Shown here piece after piece: positions 53,735-63,400 of a stretch of DNA of 64,000 nt (position 1 is the first letter of the stretch; every line of letters starts with the position of its first letter). The stretch is from Undaria pinnatifida (lineage: Eukaryota; Sar; Phaeophyceae; Laminariales; Alariaceae). Made by a program: the position numbers and the translations under genes. A model generated the notes under the pieces. It had not been told where the DNA came from and searched no databases. It saw only the letters and a list, made by a program, of their open reading frames with translations. The DNA lies in contig JABAKD010000021.1 of the NCBI GenBank assembly GCA_012845835.1, positions 8,577,006-8,641,005 of the forward strand, read 5' to 3'.

Positions 53735-55250
53735 TTTGTCTCAAGGCGTACCTAGAAGGGGTGAGAATCGGACCCGATTCACCAAGTTATTCGGAGCGAT
53801 TTACATCGGAATCAGATTCGGCAAATAAAAAACGGGACGAGTTGTTTAGCGATGCTTACCAGAGTCGCATTGATGGGTTCTGCCCTTAACAATACCTTTT
53901 TTTCTTTTTAATGGTTTGTGTGAAGAGGGATTAGCCAAATGGCCTGAAGTTCGCTGCGCTCGCCCGATATTTCGGCGATACATCGGCTTTCTTCGGCGAT
54001 ATGCTCGATATATCGGCTGCGCCGAAAATCGATGTTTCAAAATATTGGTAAACATAGACGGTTGACAACCTATGGTCCTAAACGTGACCCCTGTACCGAC
54101 GCCTTCACCTCGAGGCGTAGTTGGCAGGGTTGAGAATCGGAGCCGATTCACCCAGATAATCGGAGCGATTTTATATCGGAATCCAATTCGGGCACAAAAA
54201 ACGGAGCGAGGTTTTTTTGAGGCTACTGATTTTTTTCCAGTATTGTCACATCGGTTGGTGCTGCTCTCAGAAGTACTCACGGTTTGTGAAGAGAAGCGGA
54301 ACCAAGTGTTTATGAACTCGCCGCGCTCACCCGACATGACCGACGACATGTCGGCTTCTTCGCCGAAAGATCGGGTGTCAGCTTCGCCGAAAAACGATGT
54401 TTTAAAACATCGGTAAAATACAACCCTGGCGATTAAACATTATATATATGCTAGTTTTTTGCGTGGAGATGTCCTCGATGGCAGTCCGTCAAGGGGCAAG
54501 AGTGCCAAAAATATCGGATATCGACAGCGCCGCAAATCGATGCTGTAAAATATCGGTAAAACACAGCCGATTCACAACCCTAGCGATTATACCAAATATG
54601 ATAGTTTTAGTGTGGAGAGGTCCTCGACGGCGGTCCGTCAAGGGGCAAGAGTGCCAGATATATGGGGTATCGGCTGTGTCGAAAACCGATGTTACGAAAA
54701 TATCGGTAAAACACAGCCGATTCACAACCCTTGTAATCATATCAAATATGAGAGTTTTAGTGTGGAGAGGTCCTCGACAGCGGTCCGTCAAGAGGCAAGA
54801 GTGCCAGATAATATCGGATATCGGCTGCGCCGAAAACCGATGTTATGAAAATATCGGTAAAACACAGCCGATTTACGAACCTAGCGACTACTGTAGACCT
54901 AACGCACTAGTTTCCGTGTGGGAGAGCTCCTTCGCGACGGTCCGGTAAGGGGCAAGAGGTATATCGGATATCGGCTGCGCCGAAAACCGATGTTTAAAAA
55001 ATATCGACAAGCACAGTCGAGTGACTATTAGCTACAGTAGTATACTAATTGGAATTTAGCGTGGAGAGGTCCTTGACCGTGGTTCCTCGAGGGCAAAGAG
55101 TGTCAGATGATATCGGATATCGGCTGCGCCGAAAACCGATGTTACAAAAATATCCGTAAACAAACAACTAGTTCACGACGCTATTGGTTGTACCTAATAT
55201 TCTAGTTTCAGTGTGGAGATGTCCTTGACCGCAGCCCCTCTACTAATAGG
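53735..55250 (+). repeat. Satellite-like tandem repeat of about 135-150-bp units
   Basis: ATATCGGATATCGGCTGCGCCG, AAAATATCGGTAAAACACAG and GTGTGGAGAGGTCCTCGAC recur about every 135 bp from 54450 to 55250 in about six units. 53740-54420 holds two longer related units with GAGAATCGGA.CCGATTCACC. Open frames in it are artefacts. Confidence 0.85.
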
Positions 55251-55343
55251 TCAAAGAGTGCTGCCAGCCGACATTATTGCTGGTACACGCACAGACGTTC
55301 TTGTCCGAGAGCCATGAAGGAAATTTTCTTCACCTCTTTGTTT

Positions 55344-55635
55344 GACGCGTGCTACGATAGAGGAATACCTTTTATTGGCGTTTTGCTTTTTTTTTGGTTC
55401 TGAACGACGGGGGATCCTTAACCTGAAAATCGTCTGAAATTGGCCATTTTTTTTTTGGCCTGATGATTCTCGTTGTGTACCTAGGGCCCCATGGGATGTT
55501 TTCATCCGCGATAAAGCAGGGTTATTTTTTTTTAAAATCAGTTTTTGGGTCAAGAATGACGAGCCTTAATAATCTCCGAAAGTGAGGGGTAGTGTTAGTA
55601 AAAAGCTGGTGTGCACTTTTATCGTAGCACGCGTC
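55344..55635 (+). mobile_element. Family B MITE with exact 4-bp target duplication GTTT
   Basis: GACGCGTGCTACGATAGAGG to TTTTATCGTAGCACGCGTC; GTTT flanks both ends (55340-55343 and 55636-55639). Confidence 0.9.
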
Positions 55636-55839
55636 GTTTCGACGGGAAGACCAAAGCTACGGTAAGGGGGTCCTCCCCCTTGGAAGGCGTTTTTAATTGC
55701 AGTGGCTCGGGGGCACTAACGCGAGTGACCCCCCCCTCCACGCGTTCCTTTCGCGACCTTGGGCTTTCGTGCTGCTCTAGCGAGTGACTCCCCCCTAGTC
55801 CTTTCGCGACCTTGGGGCGTTCGTGCTGTTCTAATTTTG

Positions 55840-56094
55840 GACTGATTCTACGATAGCCCCCCCCAAAAAACCAGCGATTTCGTTTAGCGAACGTTTCATG
55901 GCTGCTCGACGCGAGGAATGATGCCACGAAAAAAACATCTTCGTGGATGTCCTTGGTTGCAAAGGACCATCGAACGATGGCATCGAGGTGGCAGGGGGCA
56001 CCGCATTTGAGGAGATACGGCCGGCAGGGAGCTGGTTTCAAGACCGGCGATTTCGCCAAAGAAAAGTTTGGGGGGGGCTACCGTAGTAAGACTC
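55840..56094 (-). mobile_element. Family A MITE with exact 4-bp target duplication TTTG
   Basis: GACTGATTCTACGATAGCCC to GGGGCTACCGTAGTAAGACTC; TTTG flanks both ends (55836-55839 and 56095-56098). Minus orientation. Confidence 0.9.
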
Positions 56095-56149
56095 TTTGGC
56101 GATATGAACCCGCAATGGGATGGTGAGTTACGCTGCGCCAAAACAATCT

Positions 56150-56240
56150 CCTAACTTGTTTTCGTCCGTGAGGTATAGTAAGAGTCACTCGTGCGAAAAT
56201 GAGGGCATTAACATATATTAACATCCCCCTTAGTACCGTA
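56150..56240 (+). repeat. Family R fragment
   Basis: TTCGTCCGTGAGGTATAG, GAGTCACTCGTGCGAAAA and ACATCCCCCTTAGTACCG; compare 61080-61370 and 14620-14720. Confidence 0.55.
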
Positions 56241-56558
56241 TAGCCCTGGTCGGGAAGTGCGCGGAATGTAACATTTTCCGAAGTTTCACCTCCGAGCATT
56301 CACCTCTTTGTTTCCCCGAGAAGTGTACGGAATGTAAGATTTTCCGAACGCGTGGATTCCCCCGCGTTTTTTAGCCACGACCCCTGCCCCGTCGGCTTTG
56401 ATGGAGGCGTTTTTATCCGGCGGTAGCCCCCCGTGGACCACCTCCAAGCTATCGGCTCCCTGTCCACGTCCAGACGCGCGCGATTGGAGGCGGGACATAA
56501 CTGTTGTTTTTCGTTTTGTAACCGCTTGTGGCATGACGAGTTTTGTAAATCATATATA

Positions 56559-56737
56559 CAGTAGGGGTCTCTCAGCAAGGCGGTGGTGTGCCAGAGCAAC
56601 GTGACCGCCTTATCGGGGGGAGCCGCCTTAGTCATGGCGTGTTATGAGTGAGATTCTCCGGTCACGGCAAGCGATTTTGACCGCCTTGTATCGGAATACC
56701 GCACTAATCAGACCGCCATATTGGGGGACCTCTACTG
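56559..56737 (+). mobile_element. Family G MITE, 179 bp, complete, with TA target duplication
   Basis: It starts CAGTAGGGGTCTCTCAGC and ends GGGGGACCTCTACTG, flanked by TA on both sides. The inverted ends extend about 28 bp with GGCGGT/ACCGCC. Pogo/Tigger-type termini (Tc1/mariner group). No coding capacity. A second G end follows directly (ACCCCTACTA at 56801-56810). Confidence 0.85.
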
Positions 56738-56810
56738 TACCAAGCAATTTTAACCGCCTTGTATCGGAATACCGCCTTATCCAGACCACCTTGTCAGGGG
56801 ACCCCTACTA

Positions 56811-57085
56811 GACTCGTGCTACGGTAGAGGTATACCCTTTTTTGGCTTTTTTGGTTTTGAATGACGGGGTTCCTTAACCCAAAATCGTCGGGAAAAAAAT
56901 AAATAATAGGCCATTTTTTTTGCATGGTGATTCTCGTTGCACACCTAGGCCATGGGATTTTTCCATCCGGTAGCAGTTTTATTTTTCGCCAAATCAGTTT
57001 TTGGGAGGGACACATGTCTTAAGCTCCGAAAGTGAGGGACCTCGGAGAAAAGTGGTACGTGCTCACCTTTACCGTAGAACGCGTC
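56811..57085 (+). mobile_element. Family B MITE with exact 4-bp target duplication ACTA
   Basis: GACTCGTGCTACGGTAGAGG to CCTTTACCGTAGAACGCGTC; ACTA at 56807-56810 and 57086-57089. Confidence 0.9.
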
Positions 57086-57089
57086 ACTA

Positions 57090-57660
57090 ATGACACATGC
57101 TACCGTAAAGGCGCGTCATATTTTCTCTGAGGCTTTTCACTTCGAGGAACTCTCTCTCCCCACCCGAGACACCGATTCAAAAACATGAAACACGATAAAT
57201 GACTAGAACTCATGGCGCAGGGTACAGACAAATACACGCAGCCCGCAAAGATGAGTATCGACCCTGACCTATCGAACTCAGAGCTGGCGTGTTTATTGAA
57301 GTTTTTTTTTTTTTCAATTTTCAATTATTGCAAAAAGCTGCGAGTAGTAACGGGGACCGCCGGTAGGTAGGGGCAGCTCGCGCTATCGCTATCGCGAGAA
57401 CCGAAAGACACGCCAGAAAACCAGCTGGATTGCGAACGCAATTGAGTTCAAATCGACACACGACGTGTATAGAAAATACGTGAAAGTGTGATGAGCTACA
57501 GCTTTTATTTTTTTTCCCCCATCCGCCGAAGGATAATAAAAAAAAGAAAAATGTAACTTCCCGACAATTTTGGGGTTTAGAAGGAAAAAATAAAAAATCA
57601 GAAGAGAAAAAAACAAAAATGAAGGAAAAAGCGCTACCTCTATCGTATCACACGACTTAA
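57090..57660 (+). mobile_element. Larger element with B-type termini and a family M core
   Basis: It starts TGACACATGCTACCGTAAAGG and ends GCGCTACCTCTATCGTATCAC. The interior has a family M core (GCAAAGATGAGTATCGACC at 57246) and the 43.8/48.5 kb repeat in the other orientation. About 570 bp. Confidence 0.5.
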
Positions 57661-57704
57661 CCCTGCTCTACGCATCCCCTGCGACAACAACAACAACAAC
57701 CCGC

Positions 57705-58015
57705 CGACCAAGGCTGCGGCAGGGGGGGGGTACGCCATTATTCACTGCCTGGTTTGAGCCACTCGCACGAGTGACTCAACACCTCACTGACGAAAACAAA
57801 AATTACCTCTGGTGATTTAGGTCTAGCGCAGCGTAGCCAAACAATTCCGTTGCCTATCGTTTTCGCAACATTTAAACAAGCGCGAAAATCAGAAGGATCG
57901 CAGAGGAGCAGGGGGGGGGGGGGAGGGTCACTCGCGCGCGAACGATCAATCCCGAGCCATTACGAAAAAAAAAAAAGTGACCCCCCTCCTCCCCCCCCAT
58001 CCCACACCGAGCCGT
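57705..58015 (+). repeat. Family E copy, near full length
   Basis: It begins GGCTGCGGCAGGGGGGG and ends in a C-rich GTGACCCCCCTCCTCCCCC. The left part has CCACTCGCACGAGTGACTC, the right part GGTCACTCGCGCGCGAACG, with GCGCAGCGTAGCCAAAC between. Confidence 0.75.
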
Positions 58016-58034
58016 GATACCCCCCCCATAGGAA

Positions 58035-58480
58035 ACCTTCCCACGGTGGAGGCTGAGCTTTTTGGGGCAATTTTTTTTTTCTGGCCCGTTGAGCTCCTCA
58101 AGAGTAACACCGGCCCCTAGTCTGATTATCTGACGATCATTTTCGTTTGGAGGGCTTGGCGCGGGATTATTAAGCCCTGCCACCTGTAAGTCAGACAGAA
58201 TATGAACTGGGATATGATCCGACCGATGCGTGGAATCTCCGCTCCACGTTGCAAGTGCCACCCATCGCCGACACAAGGCGCGACTGAATAACGACCTGCC
58301 GCGAATAATCCACACACTCATCAAACCAACTTTCCCAGGACGAGAACAGTGCATAGAAGCGCTGTTGTTGGTCGGGTTGCGCAGCTTGAAAACCTTTGAA
58401 GGCGTGTTTAGGTCGGGTGAGAGATTGAGCTCCTCGTAACAGGAGCTCAGCGTCTTCCGCCGCATCCCTTCCGTTGGGTT
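58035..58480 (+). mobile_element. Family D element with an about 200-bp foreign insert
   Basis: The D head (GGCCCGTTGAGCTCCTCAAG, 58084) and tail (GTTGGTCGGGTTGCGCAG, 58365) are normal, but the segment between is about 200 bp longer than in other copies. The insert (58130-58330) has a minus-strand open frame with acceptor CGCGGCAG/GTCG and donor TTACAG/GTGGCA. Confidence 0.55.
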
Positions 58481-58609
58481 TGTGACTCGACCGAGACTCC
58501 GCCGCGTGCTGTTGCTTTTTCCGGCCAAAACGGTCGTTGGCTTGAATCGAGCCTTTCGAACAGAACCCAGATTTGGGACAAGATCAATGGAATTCCTGTG
58601 ATTGGTCCG

Positions 58610-58880
58610 GATCAACTTCGTAGAAGGAGCGAACGGGCCGTTCACTCCTTTCCGAGACTACTGCAGGTCACGCGCGAGAACAGCGCAGATTGTCGAAGAT
58701 AAATTTGAGTTGCGAGTCGACGAGGAAAGAAAGGGCTGTTGCCTTTTCGCGATAAAAATGAAGGCGGGTACCGTAGTGGGAAGGGGGGAGGATAAGAGCC
58801 TTGCTTAGGAACCCCAGATCTGAGCTACGTCTAGGGGAGGAGAAGGAGGAAGAAAAATGCGAAGATAACAGATTGGATGA
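58610..58880 (+). repeat. Family Q-related segment, copy 3
   Basis: GAAGGCGGGTACCGTAGTGGG, GAACCCCAGATCTGAGCTACG and GGGGAGGAGAAGGAGG parallel the right half of the copies at 6 and 37.7 kb. Confidence 0.5.
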
Positions 58881-59175
58881 GCAACAAAATAAATCAAAAA
58901 GCAGAGTATGGTCGCCTTGCTCAGCTCATCGTATGGGCGAACGGGGACGTCACCGCCCTACCCCAAATCTTGAGGGGAACCTAATACATAACCATTGTAA
59001 GCAGCAGGCGTTGGACTACAAAACGGGATAAGACAGAAAAGAAAAGAAAAAAACTTGCCAGAGGACGGTGAGAGAGGGTGCGCGTTGTACTCTTGTTCCA
59101 GCATCATGCCTCCCGGATTTAAGGCGTTCCTGTGAATATCCGCCTGAATCCAGTTACAACCCAGTTTTTTATCAG

Positions 59176-59400
59176 GAGTCATCCCACGGTAGAGGTTTTC
59201 AGTTTTTGGGGCTTTTTTTCTTTCTCTGTTGAGCTCCTCAAGCTTGGAACTGTCGGCTAGCGTGATGCTGTCACGAGCGCATTCGTTATAGGATTACTGC
59301 AGCGCACAGAAAAATCTCGGTCGGGTTGCGCGAACGAACGAACGGATGTCCTCGAAAGTCGTGTTTCGGGTGCAAAAAAAAAAATGTTGAGCCTCCCGGT
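59176..59400 (+). mobile_element. Family D element, right end cut by a family B element
   Basis: It starts with the terminal repeat GAGTCATCCCACGGTAGAGG, then GTTGAGCTCCTCAAGC, TCGGTCGGGTTGCGCGAACG. The tail stops where the B copy starts. Confidence 0.75.
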
Positions 59401-59417
59401 AGGATCTTTTGAAACTT

Positions 59418-59705
59418 GACGCGTGATACGATAGAGGGGCGCTCCACGTTTTTTTTTTCTGAATTTTCCTCAATTTTTGGGAGCTTAAGACCTCTCCCAA
59501 AAGTTTTTTTCTTTTTGAGCGAAAAATAAAAGCTGCTACATGCATACCGGATGAAAAATCCCATGGACTAGGTATACGACGAAAATTAAGGGGGGGGAGA
59601 AATTTGAGGCTTTTTTTTTTTTTTTCCGACGATTTTGGGTCAAGGAGCCCCGTCATTCACAAAACATTTCAGACGAAAAGTTATGCCTCTATCGTAGCAC
59701 GTGCC
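59418..59705 (-). mobile_element. Family B MITE with exact 4-bp target duplication ACTT
   Basis: GACGCGTGATACGATAGAGG to CCTCTATCGTAGCACGTGCC, flanked by ACTT at 59414-59417 and 59706-59709. Confidence 0.9.
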
Positions 59706-59814
59706 ACTTCTTAGAACATACTGCGCGCCTAGCGTGGGATGAGTCTTGGGTGTCCCGTCCTGTGCTGTAGGGTCAGCGGAAACATACACGTTGTAGGTGA
59801 AAGTGCCGGGAGTT

Positions 59815-59895
59815 AGCCTTTGAACCCGAACAAAGAAGGTGGGCTTCACCATCCGGCCTCGGGAAGCAAGCACGCCCACGCCCCAGTGAGTATCC
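59815..59895 (-). pseudogene. Decayed duplicate of the CCDC81-like exon end
   Basis: The minus strand here reads HWGVGVLASRGRMVKPTFF, closely parallel to VDCGVGVLAARGRVLKFTF in the exon at 60211-60396. The similarity runs on into the position of the intron donor, but CAG/GTTAG has become CGG/GTTCA, so the splice site is lost. The upstream helix is not recognisable. It is therefore a partial genomic duplication rather than a second domain. A fragment of repeat family L (about 60020-60080) lies between the two copies. Confidence 0.5.
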
Positions 59896-60210
59896 GTTAC
59901 AGACGCCGCCGAAAAATCCTTGTCCACACTAGAAAACCCGGAGAGATACGTGCCTAGGATGTACGAAGCCCGGAGACGTAACCCAGGATGTCCCCTGACT
60001 GCCACATGATTACACCCCCACGCCACCACAACCCCCTCCCCGTTCCGTCCCGGCATTGTAGGAAAGCGAGGGTCTGTGGTCTTAATTAAGATTGCCGCCG
60101 CCTAGCATGATGTGACTACCTCCTCAAAAGCATTGCAATTGAGCCCCCCTCGAGTGCTGTTCTGTTCTTCTTACATACAGTCTTTTGGCTTGAATTCTGC
60201 ATTTTCTAAC

Positions 60211-60396
60211 CTGAACAAAGGTGAACTTCAGCACCCGGCCTCGAGCAGCGAGCACGCCCACGCCGCAGTCCACCAGCAGCGTCCCGCCCATGCCGGCCTC
60301 CCGCCCCACCGCGCACAGTATGGTCTCAAGGGCATAAGCAGCGCGGGCTGGCGGCAAACCGGCGCCCTTTCCGAGAGCCTCCCGCGAGAACGCCGC
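60211..60396 (-). CDS. CCDC81-like protein, exon with second HU-type domain
   Basis: A 186-nt exon (62 codons, phase 0 at both ends) runs from CAATGAAG/GCGGCG to donor TTTGTTCAG/GTTAGA. A CTAAC branch-site-like motif lies a few bases upstream of the acceptor. The product includes ALETILCAVGREAGMGG and VDCGVGVLAARGRVLKFTF. The eukaryotic HU-like domain 2 of CCDC81 has a helix L-x-x-I-x-x-x-x-x-x-G, then a strand with F-x-G-x-G-V-L-x-x-R-x-x-x-V-K-x-x-F; the match in order and spacing is good. The 3' end of this exon with its intron start is duplicated in decayed form at 59815-59895. Confidence 0.55.
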
Positions 60397-60779
60397 CTTC
60401 ATTGGTTAGGCGAGGGGGGGGTTTTGGTTGTTCATCCGAATTATGGAGGCGGTAGGTTTTGAGACATTATGACTCACGCTACGGTAAAGTCGACAGTAAA
60501 AGAAAACGACTTAAGAGGCGGGAAAATTGGCTCGCCACGCCTTGTGACGTCTATACCAAAATCGTTTCCGAATCTGAGGAATTAGCGGCAAGGAGAGAGC
60601 AGCTGTGACCACTGGCCTATTCCGAGGGGCTCTTAACTCTGGCACTCCACTGTTTGTTTGCTTGTGTGTCCGTTTTTTTCGTTTAGTAACTTTTTTTGGA
60701 GTGGCTACAATATGTTCGCGGGATGTCCGACAGATTTGCTGCTGTTTCTGCTTGCGGCACATCACGTAGCTGCGTTGTC

Positions 60780-61000
60780 GCAGACAGAGGCGTCACTCGC
60801 GCGAGTGACCACCCTGTTGCTTCGCGGTTCTAACCTTTCGCGGTTAAAAAACCGCGGTATGAATCCGCAACGGAACGGTAAGCGACGACCAATGCTACGG
60901 CAGGGGGGGGGGGGGTGGATTACCCCCTTTTGGGGCACTTTTTTTTTTCAGTGGCTCCGTGTCACTCGCGCGAGTGACCCCCCCTGATCCTTGCGGTCAA
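60780..61000 (+). repeat. Family E-type palindromes in close array
   Basis: GTCACTCGCGCGAGTGACC occurs at about 60793 and 60961 as a perfect inverted repeat, with GGTATGAATCCGCAACGG between and a G run at 60903-60916. Confidence 0.75.
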
Positions 61001-61074
61001 AGGATTCCTTTCTTTCTTTCTTTCGTGCTGCACCATTAACATTCTCGATATTAGTACGAAAAGGTTGTGGTTAC

Positions 61075-61375
61075 CCAAAAAAAAATCGCCGAAACGTGTT
61101 TGTGTCGGTGAGGTACAGAGTCACTCGCGCGAGTGACGAAAATGATGAAAAACCTCAGACCCCCGCAGTGAAAAATGGGGGTATGTCGGAACCGTCGTAA
61201 CATCCTCCCTGCCGCAGCCTTGACCCTGACGCTGCGCCTTAAAAAATAGCCGCGGCCGAAAATATTTTGGGTCCGTGAGGTACAGAGTCACTCGTGCGAT
61301 TGGCGAAAACGTGAAAACTCGCGGGGGTGAAGATGGGGGTATATCATAACACTGTCGTAACATCCCCCCTAGTGG
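61075..61375 (+). repeat. Two family R copies in tandem
   Basis: GGTGAGGTACAGAGTCACTCG (about 61106), CCGTGAGGTACAGAGTCACTC (about 61272), each followed by a GGGGGTATRTC segment and CATCCTCCC/CATCCCCCC. Confidence 0.7.
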
Positions 61376-61424
61376 ATATCATAGCCATGGTCCTGGATAG
61401 CTATGTGATACCCCTGGCGTAGTT

Positions 61425-61945
61425 AGTCACTGCGTGAGCTTGGCAACCAGGGTAGTACAGTTGTTGTTGTTGTTTTTTTTTTTTGGCGGTCACCAGGATG
61501 GATGTCAAGTAAGATCATATTGTGCGGGGGTGGAGAACCCTGACTCCGCGAAAGGGGAATGATCGCATCACGCAGTGTGAATATGGTAAGGCACCCACGA
61601 GGCGGTTACATAGTAATACCCATTGCTGTCTCTGGAGCGGCCGCACCAGAAAGCAAATTACAACTTATTGGCGATGTCATCCACAAGAATGAAAGTAGGC
61701 ACAAGGTGCCGAAGTCCGTCTTACGAGCGGTTCTTGGAAGTAGGCAATTCACCCTTCGTGCGACTCGCCGAACACCTCACGGTGCTTCGCGCTTGGTGCA
61801 AGCAACGTCTGCGCTTGGTGCAAGCAACGTCTGCCTGGTTGGTGAAAACCCGACGTGCTCCGTCCCGGCAAAGTAGGGATGCGAGGGTCTATGGTCATAC
61901 GACTACGGTCATGCACAAACTGAGTACACGCCCCCCCCCCCCGAG
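61425..61945 (+). repeat. Family L copy 3
   Basis: GTCACTGCGTGAGCTTGGCA to CATGCACAAACTGAGTACAC. GCGCTTGGTGCAAGCAACGTCTG is doubled here (61789 and 61811). Confidence 0.8.
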
Positions 61946-62104
61946 ATCATCGCCTCGGTCTTCGATAACCATGTGATACCTATGGTGTACTTTGCGTCTG
62001 TTTCGGATGTCACTGTACCGTGTAATGGTCACTCTTTTGGGGGCGATTGTACCTGCTGCGGGGCCCGGGGAGAGAGCGAACTCTTGGATGATATGTTCTG
62101 CTCT

Positions 62105-62335
62105 TGAGAAAGGCCGTACCTGCCGTCGAGAAAAAAGGGTGGGCAGTTGAAAGGCAGTTAAACGAACGATTGGTATTACTTAGACAGGGTGGGGGGCGGC
62201 AGGCAGTTTTGACGGCTGGTACAGACAGATATGCCTTGGGCAGCGGGGGATGGACGAAGATGTGCCGTGGCAGTGGGGGGTGGCAGGCAGTTACCACTGG
62301 TGCTACAGAGAGATATGTGGTCAGGGCCAATTTCC
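62105..62335 (+). repeat. Irregular GGCAGGCAGTT repeats
   Basis: GGTGGGGGGCGGCAGGCAGT, GGCAGCGGGGGATGG and GTGGGGGGTGGCAGGCAGTT, with GTACAGACAGATATG and CTACAGAGAGATATG. Diverged short-period repeat; no gene. Confidence 0.6.
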
Positions 62336-62621
62336 TATCAAAACGAGCACATTCCACCATGCCCAGCATGCTGGCCATGCCTAGCGCGATAGACCAACGA
62401 GAAAATTGGGCATCTTTTTTGGCGTTCGTCCAAGTAGCTCATTTCGCTAGTCTTAGTGCATCGATGCATGGTAGGTCGTTTTTCTCAAGACTTGGTAGAC
62501 AGCCTCGTACTACACACAAAGAAACGGTACTACTCTTTGCAGCACCGCACGAGAAAAAAAAAGTAATCGGTGTACCCCTTGACGCGCTACCGTCGCACCT
62601 GTCCAGAAATCGCGCATCCAC

Positions 62622-62738
62622 CTGAAGCGTGGGGATGCATATCCCGAGATTGAAGACCCGGTAGCTCACGGATAAAAACCGAGGGAGGCTGGCTCGGAGC
62701 TTCGCCGAGACCGCGGAGCACAGCCACGCCTTGAAAGC
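62622..62738 (-). CDS. CCDC81-like protein, exon with first HU-type segment
   Basis: A 117-nt exon (39 codons, phase 0 at both ends) lies after a strong pyrimidine tract (TATTTTCTTCCCTTGCTTC...TTATCAG/GCTTTC), with donor CGCTTCAG/GTGGAT. The product AFKAWLCSAVSAKLRASLP ends NLGICIPTLQ. CCDC81-family proteins begin with an HU-like domain having W-x-x-V-x-x-x-L followed by a G-V-x-I-P-x-L-G turn; this exon fits that outline loosely. CCDC81 proteins are linked to cilia and centrosomes. The next exon to the left continues in phase with the second HU-type segment. It could instead be an unrelated helical protein. Confidence 0.4.
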
Positions 62739-63119
62739 CTGATAAGACGCGCGGTAGAAGCAAGGGAAGAAAATACGATTGTTCAATGCAGTACCCGCGG
62801 CAATCGCGCCACTCGCGCCTTTTTTTTTCACGCTTGCTACGATATAGGGGTAGATTAATGAGATTTTTGTCGCATGATTCGGTGGTAGAGGTGTCCCGTT
62901 TTCTTGGTGAAGCTCCCCACGTGAAGTGCTCCATTTTTTTTTTTCTTCTTCTTTCTCTTCATCCCATTTATTTTCCTTGCACCACTCTCGCCCTCCCTCC
63001 CTCCCTCCCTCCCTCCCAGTAGAAACTCAGACCTGGGGTCACCTAGCGGGCTCTCCTCTCCCCTCCCCACTACGGTTCGTGCCTTAACTCTTATCGTGAG
63101 AAGAACTCAGCATTTTCTT

Positions 63120-63400
63120 CCCTCGTCGACTCGCGTCGAGTTGTCCATATACACCTCTGAGGCAAAAGCTGATTTGGAGGGAAAATAAAGTGCAACCCGG
63201 AAAAAAACACAAAAAAAACATGGCCTAGGTATACCAAAAAAACGTCTTGAAAAAAAAGAGCGGCATTCCGACGGTCTTGGGTTAAGACGCGTCATCAACA
63301 TTCAGAGAATATTATACCCAAAAGTTGGTATACAGTACCTTAATACCTGTATGGTAGCACGTTTTTTTTTTTTTTTTTTTGGGGGGGGGGGGGGGGGGGA
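63120..63400 (-). mobile_element. Family B-related element and T/G homopolymer runs
   Basis: GGTATACCAAAAAAACG, TCCGACGGTCTTGGGTTAAG and ACCTGTATGGTAGCACG are B phrases in reverse. A 21-T run followed by an about 19-G run lies at 63362-63401. Confidence 0.55.

Noticed and set aside
57872-58645. 257-codon minus frame
   Set aside because: It runs through family E, a G run and a family D element; only the 58130-58330 insert is unexplained.
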